64,000 bases of DNA, taken from positions 14,004,530-14,068,529 of the forward strand of contig CAXKWD010000006.1 of NCBI GenBank assembly GCA_964059195.1. The letters run 5' to 3'. The notes under the pieces were generated by a model, which did not search any database, was not told the origin of the DNA, and worked only from the letters and a program-made list of their open reading frames with translations. This DNA is from Ectobius pallidus. Lineage: Eukaryota > Arthropoda > Insecta > Blattodea > Ectobiidae. How positions within the stretch are numbered: position 1 is the first letter of the stretch; the number at the start of each line of letters is the position of its first letter. The translations under genes were made by a program, and so were the position numbers. Below, one piece after another: positions 11,595-23,541 of this stretch.

Positions 11595-12990
11595 TAGGGC
11601 AAGGTTTTTACTGACCATAAACTAGTGAAAAAATATAAAATTCATTTATGACCGAAAAATAGTGAAAAAATAAAAAAAATGCATTCATGACCGAAAAATA
11701 GTAAAACAAATTACAGAATTTAAAAAAAAGACCAATGAATTTACCATTATTACTTATAACTAGACTTGGAATTTAAAGGCAAATGCCTATTTTGTTCCTT
11801 ATGAAATAACATGATTGAAAAAAATATATATATGTAGACGTTTCATGATAAATCACTTACATTTATAGAGTTTCATAGTGCCCTAAAATGCCTATTTGGA
11901 CCTTTAGAGCCTACTTTATTATTTTAGTGCCTAAAATGCCTGTTTTGTACATTTAATATAAAACTCAACTTCTGTAATTTTTACAATCTTATAAAGGACA
12001 TCCCTCAATGAAAAGCAGAACAGCAGAGGTGGGTTTTTCACAGAAAGTTGATTATTCCAAACAATTGTCGCTAAAGGAATGCTGACTGACGGAGGATGGG
12101 GAGGATTAAGGGGGAAGGACTACTGTGTCAAGTCACCAGTGAAAGAACATCTGTTTAAGTGAATATAGTTCGCGATGCCTAATTTTGCAGTTAATTCTGT
12201 TAAGAATAGGTATACCAAGTTTTTTGCAGTAAAAAAGACCAGTTTAAGTGTATATTGTAGTAATTTAAAGTCACTTTTCTATCTATTTACACATTTTAAA
12301 ACATTTTAAGTGCCTATTTTCTCTTTTAAAAGCCTATTTACTTGTTTTAAAAGCCTATTTTAGGTGCATAAAACTAATTTTTTTTAGAGCGTAAAATCCC
12401 AGGTCTACTTATAACTTAATTTTTTAAAAGTAATGCATTACAAGAAGCACTTATTTTATTACTAAAGAAGTAAGTAAATTTATACTAGTTTGACACCCTT
12501 AGCCAAAAAATAAAATCTTTCTGAACTTTCATGCCTATAAAATTGCCCCTAGCAAATATGTGTAATTTAAAAAGAAATAAAATATTCTTTATTGCTATAA
12601 AAGACAAACTGCTGTGGTGTTTGCAATAAACCTGAATTAAAATGAACTATGAACACTTTGTGGATATTCTTAGATAAAAAAAACCGATTGTCTGTTGTCT
12701 GAAAGTAGGCTACATGGAGAAGCTCCTCTCTATGATCTAAAAGTTCCGAAAGTGACCTAAAAATTGCCAAAAAAATGACCTATCTCTTGAAAATGATAAA
12801 TGCAATGTAAACAAAAATTGCAAAAACAAATTGCCCTTATTTAATCAAATATTTCATGATACTCATTTATGTGTATTCTACCTATTTTTTAACGTTCATA
12901 TAAAGAAGATGCAAAATCTTCCAATCAAATTGTTGCGGAAATCGTGAGAAAAGGTGGTGGCCATATTGAGATCTTCATGAGTGTAGGCAA
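11595..12990 (+). repeat. dispersed repeat A, copy 1
   Basis: Starts TAGGGCAAGGTTTTTACTGA and contains repeated words of the type TTTATGACCGAAAAATAGTG. After the inserted element at 11761-12407 it continues with AATAAACCTGAATTAAAATG, CGATTGTCTGTTGTCTGAAA and CCTATCTCTTGAAAATGA. The same order occurs at 33883-34275 plus 46301-46588, and in reverse at 22855-23760. The right end is set only by where copies diverge. No coding capacity was seen; a long non-autonomous DNA transposon is my best guess. An open frame at 12567-12770 (minus) is a shadow of the repeat. Confidence 0.7.
11761..12407. mobile_element. hAT-like MITE, 647 bp, TSD CTTATAAC
   Basis: Inverted ends TAGACTTGGAATTT and AAATCCCAGGTCTA (some mismatches), flanked by exact 8-bp CTTATAAC (11753-11760, 12408-12415). 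The empty site is supported by repeat A copy 2, which reads straight through this position near 34000. Both subterminal regions are full of the word GCCTATTT or its variants. No transposase remnant was recognised. Confidence 0.85.
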
Positions 12991-13370
12991 ATAATAATTA
13001 TTGTTGTTGAATGTTTTTTTTTATCATTTAAAATGTTAGGAGTAGAGGAAGGTAAACTTGGTAAAATGTAGCCTGGTAACTGAGTTTTTGACATTGTTCG
13101 TATAAAACAGCAATCAAATGTATTAGAAAACACGGATTATTTAGTGATCGAGAGATTCCATTCTTTTACTTCATTTAATCATTGTTTAAAAATGTCTTTG
13201 AATTTTGTAAGGATTTTGTTATGGCCCACTTTGCGTACATAACCATAATAAATTACATCGGATAGCTATGCAGCTTGCATCTTTTATGCATTTTCTCACT
13301 CAAAAGCATTTTTATGCAGATCTAATCTCGTGGGAAAGATAAAAACAATGCGTGGAAACATTGGTTTTGA
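12991..13370. other. AT-rich DNA, nothing recognised
   Basis: Lies between repeat A and the next element; no open frame, RNA gene or repeat boundary was seen. Confidence 0.4.
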
Positions 13371-13957
13371 ATATATTATATTTAAATATCCACCTTATAC
13401 CCCCAATAATGATAATGTATTTGTAGATTAGCCTAGGCCTATATCTTACATTTATTTATCAAATAATAATTTCATCGAAATAAATAAATAAATGTAAGGT
13501 TTGGCAAATAATTATTTTATCAAAATAAATTAAAGTAAGGTATAGGCAAATAATTATTTGAACAAAATAAATAAATGTAAGGTATAGGCAAATAATTTGA
13601 TCAAAATAAATAAATGTAAAGTATAGGCAAATAATGATTTGATCAAAATAAATAAATGTAAGGTATAGGCAAATAATGATTTGATCAAAATAAATAAATG
13701 TAAGTTATAGGCAAATAAATGTAAGGTATAGGCAAATAATTATTTGATCAAAATAAATAAATGTAAGGTTTGGCAAATAATTATTTTATCAAAATAAATA
13801 AATGTAAGGTATAGGCAAATAATTATTTGATCTAAATAAATAAATAAATAAATAAATGTAATGTATAGGCAAATAATTATTTGATCAAAATAAATTAATA
13901 TAAGGTATAGGCAAATCTACAAAGGCATTATCGTTATTGGGGTTAAATATAATATAT
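13371..13957. mobile_element. inverted-repeat element carrying a 43-bp minisatellite
   Basis: Left arm about 13371-13428 (ATATATTATATTTAAATATC, then CCCCAATAATGATAATG and TTTGTAGATT) is the imperfect reverse complement of right arm 13913-13957 (AATCTACAAAGGCATTATCG, then TTATTGGGGTTAAATATAAT). Between them, about 13440-13912, lies a tandem array of roughly 11 units of about 43 bp containing TTTGATCAAAATAAATAAAT and GTAAGGTATAGGCAAATAAT. Unit length varies by gain or loss of AAAT steps. It resembles the group of non-autonomous elements that hold internal minisatellites. Confidence 0.75.
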
Positions 13958-14429
13958 CACCTTCAATTGAAAATTTAAGTTCATTAATATTGGTTTTGAA
14001 TGTGACAGTAGTTTTCTTAACATAGCCGTGTTTCTGTTTCTTGCATTTGAGTTAGGTACATAATTATGCGAGTTCACGTTCATAGCAGGCTCGCAGTTTT
14101 TCAGGCTGGATAGAGACTTAACAGACTGGGGTTTGTTTAGATCGTTGGCATCAATGTGAATGAGATAAAATGCTGACTTTTCCCCTCTCTGCGTACATCG
14201 GTGATGAATGAACATTAGTGAAGCCCACCACGTGGCTAATATGCCTACAGTCAACGCCCGCTTTTCTACCGAAATTGCTCTATTTAAAAGCGTTTAACAC
14301 TTCGCATTGATTCCGGTTAAATGCAAACTGCTGCTGTATTTACTGCAATCGTTTAAAAGAGTACCGGATAGTTATACAAACCTAAGGAGGCAGATCTTGA
14401 AAATGTTAAATTATGATTAATTATTATTA
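13958..14429. other. unassigned sequence
   Basis: No recognised feature. A 103-codon minus-strand frame (13943-14254) begins inside the preceding element's arm and has no recognisable motif. Confidence 0.4.
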
Positions 14430-14887
14430 GGGGCGGATTTCTATGACCAAAGAAATAGGATATATGCATGCATTTATGACCTAAAAACATTAAAATATGA
14501 CCAATAAAATTTAAAATATGACACTACCACTTACACATTGTGTATATATTTTTAAGTTTCATTACAATTCACTTTATTAAAATATGTTAATTATTTAAAA
14601 TATCTGTAAATTCTCAAAAAGTATCATTACAATGCAAAATTTATAAAATATGATGTGAAACTTCAAAATTTCTTTAATATGCACACAAATTTGCCAAAAA
14701 ATGACTTAAATATGCATATTCATACTAAATATGCTACAATAGTTGAAAATTTCCTAAATATGCAGTTATATGCACAATAAAAGCCGTTCCATTTTCACCA
14801 GGATGCTTGGAATCGGGTTTAAATTAGTCTGAAACCTGAAATAATGCCAAGGGGAAAAATATGACATGTCATAGAATTCCGTCTCCT
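14430..14887. mobile_element. hAT-like MITE, 458 bp
   Basis: Ends GGGGCGGATTTCTATGACC and TGTCATAGAATTCCGTCTCC are imperfect inverted repeats. Flanks are TATTATTA (14422-14429) and AATTATTA (14888-14895), matching at 7 of 8. The word TATGACC and its variants recur in the left subterminal region, and ATATGC/ATATGAC words in the right. No coding remnant was seen. Confidence 0.7.
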
Positions 14888-15598
14888 AATTATTACTATG
14901 CAGTATTGTTGTTAGTTTAGCCTAAATTAAATTCTCTAAGGAATAATAATCATGTTACAATTATTCTTATTCTTTTTCATAAGCAATAGAATAATTGGAA
15001 GAGCCGTTGATATAATCCAAAGATTTTCATATTTTATAACTCCAAAGAAATTTGAATTCACTCATCAAGTTTTGAAGTTTTTGTATGCCTGTAGATATAG
15101 GCCTAAACCCTGTAGTTAAATCAATATTGTATTTTCTAGTTATGAATAAAATGTTATATTTGCCTATTCTTGTGCGTGATCTTACCAGTTGCTATAGTTA
15201 CCGTTTTATTGTTGTTATTACAATATTATTATTATTACTGTCATCACATTAAATAATTAAAATGAATGTAAGAAATTTCAATATTTATCCAAAAATCTTG
15301 TGTCTTATTGATTTTTTAAGGTTTCCAAAGAAAAATCAAATTTGAGGTCATATTTAACTAGCAGGTGCTTCGCCCAGGATTGTTTACTCAACTGCTAGAT
15401 GCTCTATGTAAATCGTTTATTAGAACATTATATTTATTGACAATAACATCGTCTTTACGTAAATCGAATGAATTACATAATTTCATCTTTAATTAGACCT
15501 ATATTGTTTGACGTAATAATTATAAATAATCTTGTGCCGACGTATGGGCATACCGATTCGAAAAGAAACGAGTACAATGAACCGCATAATTCATGAAT

Positions 15599-16131
15599 AG
15601 GCTTCGGATGTTTATGACTTAAAAAAGTGGAAAATATGACTGCAAATGCGACCTTAAAAAAGACTAAATATGACCCAAAATTCGTAAATATAACCCCATA
15701 ACAGAAAGTATTTTCTAAAGATAAATGTTCCAATTTAAAACGTTCAGTGACACTAAATTATTACATCACATTAATTCAAACAGATAATCACCTTTTAACA
15801 ATTTTACAGGTGATTTACAGTTTTACTTGTAAAGGAATTCTAATCTGTTATGTTTCCAGATACCACTGCAAATGTGAACTGAAAATATTTTAAAAACATG
15901 TGTTTTGGAAGAGGTAATTGTGCTATTACTTGTTGCTGTCCCTTCACATTTCAGTTACAGTGAAACCAAAATATTCGTGACTCTTTTTCGGAAAAATTGA
16001 AGTAGACTATTTAGTGCACATACTGCATAATAATTATGCACAATTATTGTGCTCTTTAACAGAATTTATGACTGAAATACGACATTGAATTAAAAATATG
16101 ACCGAAATATGACCAAAATCATGAAAATGAC
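15599..16131 (-). mobile_element. truncated hAT-like MITE of the 32299-32947 family
   Basis: Starts TAGGCTTCGGATGTTTATGA and follows the reverse complement of 32299-32947 through TCAGTTACAGTGAAACCAAA and AATATTCGTGAC to a final GAAAATGACC. It then stops about 125 bp short of the partner's end, so one terminus is missing. Clusters of TATGAC and GACC words mark the subterminal region. An 86-codon frame here (15473-15733 minus) is a repeat shadow. Confidence 0.75.
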
Positions 16132-16373
16132 CACTAGAAATGGAATAAAAAATGAAATAAAAATACATGAGTTACATTTTGAAAAAGTTTCGCTTAATAA
16201 CTTTCATAACAAGCAAATTGTATTGTCTATCAGGAAAGTGCAGACGTCATGTTTCAGAATGGTCTATTGAAGCTCTGCACAAAGGTAAAAGAAAATTGTA
16301 ACGCTATGTTTTAATACGAGTAAAGCATAATATCCTCTCAAGTTTAATTTTAATATTCTCGAATGTTTATCAT

Positions 16374-16974
16374 CAGGGCCCACATTTTGATGACGTGTCA
16401 TCTTTTAACTGATACATCATAGCCATTGCCCACTAGTGCAAATATTCTGATCATCGCTCCTAGATTATAAAAATGATTATTTTCAGGGTCATTTTTCTCC
16501 ATTTTTTACTTTTAGGTATTTTTTTAGAATTTAATATCATTATTTGGTAATTTTATGGGCCTTTTACGGCCTTTTCTCCCACGTTCCATATTTTTAAGCA
16601 ATTTTTGAAATATAAAGTCATTATTTTCTCATTTTGTGTTGTTTCTCGCATTATATAGAATTTATTGCATTTATTTGCATTGAATATCTCTAAATAAGCA
16701 TAAGTAAATAAATCTTGTTATAATTTGAATTTGGGTACAGAAAAGACCGTGTTTGCTGTTTGCATTAACAGTATATACCAATTAATTACAAGTCTATAAT
16801 AATTGAACAACATAAATGTAGAATAGGCACATATCTTATGAATAAACTAGTATTTTCATTCAGAATTTTTGGTGATTTTTTTTTAAGTTTCTGGGTCATT
16901 CTTTTGTATTTTTACAATCATTCTATAGCTCTCATTTTTACAAGCATTTTTAGGTCATCAAAATACGGGCCCTG
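16374..16974. mobile_element. hAT-like MITE, 601 bp, TSD TTTATCAT
   Basis: Inverted ends CAGGGCCCACATTTTGATGA and TCATCAAAATACGGGCCCTG (a few mismatches), flanked by exact 8-bp TTTATCAT (16366-16373, 16975-16982). Right subterminal repeats of TTAGGTCAT or TTTTTAGG are visible. A fragment with the same end lies near 3520-3560. No transposase-like sequence was found. Confidence 0.85.
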
Positions 16975-17759
16975 TTTATCATAGTAGCCCTAATAGTAAT
17001 ACTGGCAGTAGTAATCAGTTTATTAATATTTTACCTGTCGAAGATATTTTCAGTTATATTTTCCAGTTAGTGAAGTCTTTCTAGAAAATATTTCTGCTGA
17101 GAATTATTTTTATTCCTTGTGAATCCTTTACGTAATTTTAATTACGATACCTGAATTCACCTGAGAAGATGAGGTAATCTTCTTTTCATAAATGTTTGTT
17201 ATAACATATTTTGTTTAAAGCAAGCTAAGAAGAATTTTCATTTAAGGTATGATAGCTTATTACTTAAGGTCATGCAATGTAACATGGAAAACAAATAACT
17301 TGGCCACTACATATTTCCCTTAGGATTAGTATGGGCCGATGTTACATGACTTGAAATGATGAAGAATGTTGATTTGATTTTTGCAATAAAACCCAAGGTC
17401 TTCGTTTCATCATTTGAAGAATATTATGAACTGTTATGAAAGCAGTTAAGAAAGAAACGTTTTATAGACTTGCATACATTTGTTAATTCACCTGAGGATT
17501 AAATGCAAATTCATCAGCTTGTCACCTTCGTGTCGGAAGTCCTTCTTCCGGCCCTCAATGTCCTCGCCATGACAAACGTTTTTTATACGACATGCACTTT
17601 TCTGCATTCTTATCTTATGGGTTGTGAACGAAGGGCTAGTACCGTGTAGTAACTATTCAGTATTATTTATTTATTTAATATACAGTTTCTTTTAGCCCCA
17701 TTTCCCCCTAAGGTATATTAGGGCTGTGGTTTGATGTCAATTACAAAATATAAAAATAC
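16975..17759. other. unassigned sequence
   Basis: No open frame or recognised repeat. GC content rises slightly near 17520-17570, with no identifiable coding signal. Confidence 0.4.
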
Positions 17760-17767
17760 ATGTATTC

Positions 17768-18301
17768 AGTGTGTCCAACAGTCCTTTTTTTAAAGGACTG
17801 TCTATTATTAAAAAAAGTCCTTTAATTGTTCTTTTTTTTAGTGCTGTTCTTTTTTTCCTGAGTTTCAGCAAAGTTTTGCATTCTTATGTTATTGTATAAG
17901 TTAATGTGTACAATCAATTATAAATGCAGAAAATAAACTTATAAAAATAAAAAGTAAAAAATTAAAACTGCGGGAGGAACGGAATGGCTATGAGGGATGA
18001 AGAGAAGGCCATTTTGAAAAAAAGAATATACCATTTCCTTTATTTAATAGATAATACGTTTAAAAAACTTAAATTTAAGCTGAACTTTTCCTCCAGGTTT
18101 TGAGATGGTTCAGTCTCTTATTCAAGGTCCGTTTTCAGTTGCTACAGATGAAAGCAGTGATAAAAACAAACTATAAACTGTACCATATTGTTATTAACGG
18201 CATATTAGTATAATGTGTTGTATTTAGCTTCGCCCCTCCACACCCCCCTTTTCACTCGGTGAGTCTGTCCTTTATTTTAAAACTTTTCAGTTGGACACAC
18301 T
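17768..18301 (+). mobile_element. hAT element relic with transposase fragment
   Basis: Inverted ends AGTGTGTCCAACAG and CAGTTGGACACACT, with flanks ATGTATTC and GTGTATTC (7 of 8). Inside, about 18101-18172 on the plus strand translates as EMVQSLIQGPFSVATDESSD followed by KNKL, then a stop. The F-S-hydrophobic-ATDES-S pattern fits the region around the first catalytic Asp of hAT transposases (established family pattern). The rest of the transposase is missing, so this is an internally deleted derivative. The left subterminal zone repeats the word GTCCTTT. Confidence 0.75.
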
Positions 18302-20528
18302 GTGTATTCTTATACAAACTAGAGTTAAGTTAGTTTACCTCAATTAGGGTTACTATGTCTATGTCGTTGGTAGCATTGGTCACAACATAACTCGAATCGA
18401 TCCATGGATGATTTATTCATAGTATGCCGTGATCTCGCAGCTGTTAGTTTTGTTGTTATATAGCCTAACAAAGCACGATAGTAATTATTATTTGTATAAC
18501 CCGTTACATTTTTATTCATGGAATAGTCTTAATAAATCCAACTCGAGTTTAAGAGTTTCATCAGGTAAATTCGCTCCTGCTGCGCGGTCGCGAATCTATC
18601 GATAAACTCTTAACCTCTCGAGAGATTACGCATGATAATTTAACAAATACTTAAATTATTTTGGAGATATGATTGTAAACATTAACTCTAAAATTCTTAT
18701 AGGAAAACTTCAGTCGCCTCTACTTGAGAACAGTGAGTTAAAGTACTTTTGAAAATAAAATAATAGGCCTACGTTAAATAAAAATCTTTAGGGTATGTTA
18801 CCATAAACACGCTTTCTAAAACAGCTGCTTGTCGGACTAGTAACACGCCGAAAAATTGCATTTTAGCGACCCAGGCCGCTACACTTGTATAAAACTGCAT
18901 TAAAAACTGCGTTCGGCCCAGGACGCTAAAGTCATGGAAATCTATAAACAAAATCCAGATGGCATTAACCAGTCACACCAACTATAACATGGAATTAAGC
19001 ATCTTTTTGGTCATAAAACATTTGTTTATGATAATCAGAAACTTAACGGGGGTTTCTTGCAAAACTCGGTAGCCCACTTCATCATATAAAAACGAATATA
19101 AGCCAACAACTTTTCACATCTTGGTTCACAAGAGAAAAATTGCTTAACATGGATTCACCAGCATTTAATTGCAGTAATACATTCATGCCGAGATTTTACT
19201 GGCACCACTTCCAATTCAATGTTTCTGGCTTGGATTGAAATTTTCTCGGGATAATCATCATTCTCCTTCCGATTCTACTATTATTAATTTAAAAAAATCT
19301 CGATTAGTATTTAATATTCACAGTCAAGAAACAATCAACTTCATATTTAATAATAAAAATAATACCCCACTCATATTTTCTCACGTTCGTATGCAAACAA
19401 GCGACTGATATATTATGCATCTATACCGTATTTCGAATTCTTACGGTTCATTGTTCTTCCGCGATTCAGGTGGCTGTGAGAATGTGACGTTAACAAATGG
19501 CTGATTATACCTTTCATTATAATTAATTATACGGTGATTTTATTTCATTTCATATAATTCAGAGAGATTTATTTTAAAAGAATTGTATGCACCACGTACG
19601 GACTTTGTCATATTTATCCAGTATTTCGGCCTTGACTTACGCCTCCGTCGCTATATTAGATTCGTCCGCTAAAGCGTTACTTTGCGTACTTGGTACATAA
19701 ATAGCTATTAAACGATTAATTGGCTTCGAGAAAGAGCCCCTACATGTAAAGTTAGGTTGAAATATTAAGAAGGAAATAAAAATGTGCTAGGCGGTCCCAG
19801 TAATGGGCAAAGTGAACTTCCAAGAACCATGACCAATATATTAAAGATACAGTGCTGGGTACCTAACCAAAGAGAGTTATTTGTTGCAAACAGCCATATA
19901 CAAAATCATGAACAGCATAGAACATTTCTCTATTTTAAATAAAATTGTTGCCAGAATCATTCCGTGATAGTTCAGATACGAAAGATTTTACTGTTCAGGG
20001 TCTCCATTAGTAACTGATCACTCTAATTGAGTAATTTGTAGGATTTTAGTTGTGTACTCTCACTCAGCTGACGAAAAAAACCCTTGTTTCTTTCTTAGGC
20101 CTTTTGATTGAAATTTTGTACCTCAGTGCGTGTGTCTGTGTGTGTGTGTTTGCGAGTCGGGGGAGTGTGGGAGAGTGAGATGTATAGGTAGGGGAAAAAA
20201 CGGACCGACTAAAATATCTAAGTTGCCGATATGAGCCACTGCGCATGCCTAGTGGCATTCACAGGATAGCAGGGAATGTATTGAAATTTGTTCTAGTGTC
20301 AACTGTTGATTTAGCCCATTTCGAAACCCAGAATATGGTTTCTAATCGTATTTTTTTATAACTGAATATATCAATTATTAATATTATTATAAAATACTAA
20401 CACATTATATTATATTCAGCTACAAGAGTCGGCCCGGTTTTTCTCCCCCTACAAACCAGCTAAACATCATTATACTTAGATATATAAGCATTCATGTACC
20501 ACAGATTAATGTCTCTGTTGGACACTAC
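18302..20528. other. 2.2 kb without recognised features
   Basis: Contains only short open frames, and a (TG)n run near 20126-20152 that makes part of a 64-codon minus-strand frame. No RNA gene, transposon end or protein fragment was recognised. Confidence 0.4.
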
Positions 20529-20787
20529 ATGAGAATATTATAGGAGAAAATTCCTCTGACACTGGGACTTAAGCCCAGGACCTTTGGCTATTCGCGCCAA
20601 TGCTCTACCAACTGAGCTAAGCCGGAGCTCAATTCACAGCGCCAGATGGTCATAGGAGAGAGGTTCCATCTGGCGCTGTGAATTGAGCTCCGGCTTAGCT
20701 CAGTTGGTAGAGCATTGGCGCGAATAGCCAAAGGTCCTGGGTTCAAGTCCCAGTGCCGGAGGAATTTTTCTCCTTTAATATTCTCAT
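20529..20787. repeat. tRNA-like palindrome with 121-bp arms
   Basis: Left arm 20529-20649 and right arm 20666-20787 are near-perfect reverse complements separated by 16 bp. Each arm carries a full tRNA-like unit plus the same flanks (CCATCTGGCGCTGTGAATTG outside the 5' end, and GGAATTTTTCTCC before TAATATTCTCAT at the 3' end). Because the flanks are duplicated too, this is an inverted duplication of one SINE-like unit rather than two independent tRNA genes. Confidence 0.85.
20690..20761 (+). repeat. tRNA-like unit (SINE head or tRNA pseudogene)
   Basis: 72 nt that fold as a cloverleaf: acceptor TCCGGCT with TGCCGGA (the last pair mismatched), D arm GCTCAGTTGGTAGAGC, anticodon stem TTGGC/GCCAA with loop GCGAATA, variable AGGTC, T arm CTGGG-TTCAAGT-CCCAG. 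The loop would place GAA in the anticodon position, but position 33 is C instead of the invariant U, so a working tRNA is unlikely. Related degraded units lie at 6036-6083, 28000-28072 and 56178-56250, as expected for a SINE family. The mirror copy is on the minus strand at about 20554-20625. Confidence 0.7.
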
Positions 20788-21692
20788 CATTATACTTGAT
20801 CCAAGATGTGTACGGAGCAAAAATAAACAACAGACTTGCCTTGACTGTGTCCTGTCGTTTCATCGGTTAATCGCTCCAGCGCATACTTCACGATAGTGCG
20901 ACAAGCTCAGTCAGATGTTTACTTCCATTCCGCACACATCGTACAATTATTTATATCTTATGTAATTATGAAAACATAAGTTCTGTTGAGTGAGTTGCTT
21001 GCTTTATTTATATCACAGGCTTACATGTTTTACAACATATATCTAGCAAACAATATTTCATTTGTTTTTATCGTTGCCTTGGCAAATTTGTTGATTCTAA
21101 AGAAAAACAAGTGGCATTAGTTACTAAATACAAGACGTATTTTATAACATAATTAATTAATTCGTTGTACTTTTCATTTACTTAATGTGTGATCAAATAC
21201 ACACTAAAAATAATAGGCGTAGCCTATTATTATAGAAGAAAATTGCTATTCAGGGCTTCAGAACTTATGTTACCAATAAAGAAACATGCAAGGAAAAAGG
21301 TTTGTTCTGCGGCTAGAAGATACAGATTGTAAATATATTCAAAACATTGGGAATCGAACCGGAACCCTTGGCGCTTAATCTAAAAAAGAAAATTCAGTTG
21401 ACTTTACGTTGTGTAATCGTCTAAAAAGTCTAAAAAACGAACTCTTGTGAACTGTGCTTTGTACTTTCACATTTGGTTGTTTACTTTTACTCCATACACA
21501 TCTTGGATCAAGTATAGTGGATTTTTGGACAGACCCTCTATAATGAATCTCCTGTTCGTTTCATGTAAGCACATGCTTAGTTGTAGCGATTAGCAAGGTT
21601 ATCTTCTGTGAGAGCAAACAAGAACTATAAATTTTCGCTGTAATACAAACAAGCTCATTGAACGTTTAAGGCGCTTTGTTACTAACCTGAAA
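20788..21692. other. unassigned sequence
   Basis: AT-rich; contains an isolated TGGGAATCGAACCGG tRNA-like word near 21348 without a foldable tRNA. Nothing else was recognised. Confidence 0.4.
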
Positions 21693-22264
21693 TCTATATA
21701 ATAAGAGGACGTGTCTGTCTGACTGTACGCGATGCCCAGCGACATCTACTGAACGCAGAGAGATGAAATTTTAAACGTTGATGGACTGCATCTCGAAGCC
21801 GGATTTTCCATTTTCACTTTCGTTCGCAATTTATGAATGAAAAACTGGCCGAAAACGTGATTTTGTTTGCTATCGAAACTTGAAAATAATATTGCATCCA
21901 TATCAATCTATCGATATACATGTATCGAAACACTTCCCCATATTGATATATGTATCGATATATATTGATATATATCGATGTATATCAAAACACTTCCTCC
22001 GTTTGATATTGATGTATGTAATAAAGAACATTTTGCTGTTAAATAAATTATTTTGAAAATCGATATATCGATATATATCGAAACACTTTCTCCTATTGAT
22101 GTTGATATGTATAGTAAAAATGTTTTAAATATTTTGCTGTTAAATACAATTATTTTAAAAATCGATATATCGATATATATTTCGATATTTGCTGTTAAAT
22201 AAATTGTTTTTAAAAATTAGCGGTCGAACTAATAAGCACGGTCGAAGCCACGGGAACATGCTAG
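21693..22264 (+). mobile_element. Helitron-like non-autonomous element
   Basis: Begins A|TCTATATAATAAGAGGAC and ends ACATGCTAG|T, matching the Helitron rules of a TC start, a CTRR end and insertion between A and T. A short GC-rich stretch (CACGGTCGAAGCCACGGG) lies just inside the 3' end, where Helitrons carry a hairpin, although this one is imperfect. The interior is rich in TATCGATATATCGATATA palindromes. There is no Rep/helicase coding sequence. An 80-codon frame across its 3' edge (22189-22431) is not supported. Confidence 0.5.
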
Positions 22265-22854
22265 TAGATAATAAAAAAACGCACTGCGTGGACGTTGGAC
22301 ATTGTTTCAGTCCTGCTGAAAAGGTTTTAATAAAATTCGCTGCCACCGCGCAAGATATTGTGAAAAACGTGGAGCATTTGTCAATTGAAAATAAAACGGT
22401 TGATGCCGGCAGAATCATTCTGCACGCCTAGTTTACTTAATGAAAATACTTCGTGTGGACATTGCATACATTGTGGCAACATTTTCAGTTCTCTGTTTTA
22501 TTAAATAATTTTGAGGTTGGAATTACGTAAAATGGAGAGGCAGCATGTTTTGCCTAGTTATTTTTATACCAAACAATTAGAATGTCCTACACTGTGCGTA
22601 ATGTACTTCTTAATTTAAAAAAAAAGGAACCTGTTATATTAAAATGTGTTATCAGGTTAACCCAACCCTTGACTCATTTTGCTTTTCGTAATAATTTCAA
22701 GGAGTATCCTTCTTGTGACCCATAAAGCAATTAAAATACAGTGAATGCAGGACAAGCTTGCTTTTAATTCCTAAAAGCTCTCTCCTCCGCCAGGGGCTCT
22801 GCCTGTATCATTGCATCACAGATATGGGCATTGGTAATTAGTAGGGGAAGGCAT
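22265..22854. other. unassigned sequence
   Basis: No recognised gene or repeat boundary between the Helitron-like element and repeat A copy 3. Confidence 0.4.
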
Positions 22855-23477
22855 CTTATTTATATGAAAGTTAAAAGATAGCTTGAATACATATAAATGA
22901 GTATCATGAAATAGTTGATTAAATAATGGCAATTTCTTTTTGCATTTTCCTTTCATTTGAATTTATCGTCATTTTCAAGAGATAGGTCATTTTTTGGCGA
23001 CTTTTAGGTAATTTTCGGCATTTTTAGGTCATAGAGAGAAGCTTTTTGTCCGCCGGCGTGGTCTTGTGGTTAGCGTCGCTGACTACAGATCTGTCGGCCC
23101 GGGTTCGATTCCTGGTACCTCCTCGGATTTTTTGAGGTAGGGAGGTCTGGTAAGGGTGCACTCAGTCTCGTGATTCAAATTGAGGAGCTACTTGATAGAG
23201 AAGTAGCGGCTCCGGTCAAGAAAACCACCATTAACGGCCGTGGGTGTCGGCATGCTGACCACATGCCCCCCAATCCTGCCATCTGCCTACGGGAGATGAC
23301 GCAGCGGTCGGGTGGTAGGCCAAGTCCCTCCAGGGATGTAGAACCACGGAGTTTTGTTTTAGTTTTTTTTAGAGAGAAGCTTTTGTATGTACAAATCGTT
23401 ACTTTTAGACAGCAGACGATCGTTTTTATTAGAGAATCTCCTCCTAGTGTTCATAGTTCATTTTATTTTTTTTATAT

Positions 23478-23541
<64 letters not shown>

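Noticed and set aside
11595..12990. Terminal inverted repeats and target duplication for repeat A
   Set aside because: AATAATAATTA occurs at both ends, but both lie in ATA microsatellite sequence and the two tips do not pair, so no superfamily is called.
20690..20761. Functional tRNA gene with GAA anticodon
   Set aside because: Position 33 is C, the acceptor has a mismatch, and degraded copies are scattered in the window; SINE origin fits better.
20588..20863. 91-codon minus frame with a DLNPGPLAIRANALPTELS reading
   Set aside because: This reading is the well-known false frame produced by tRNA-like sequence.
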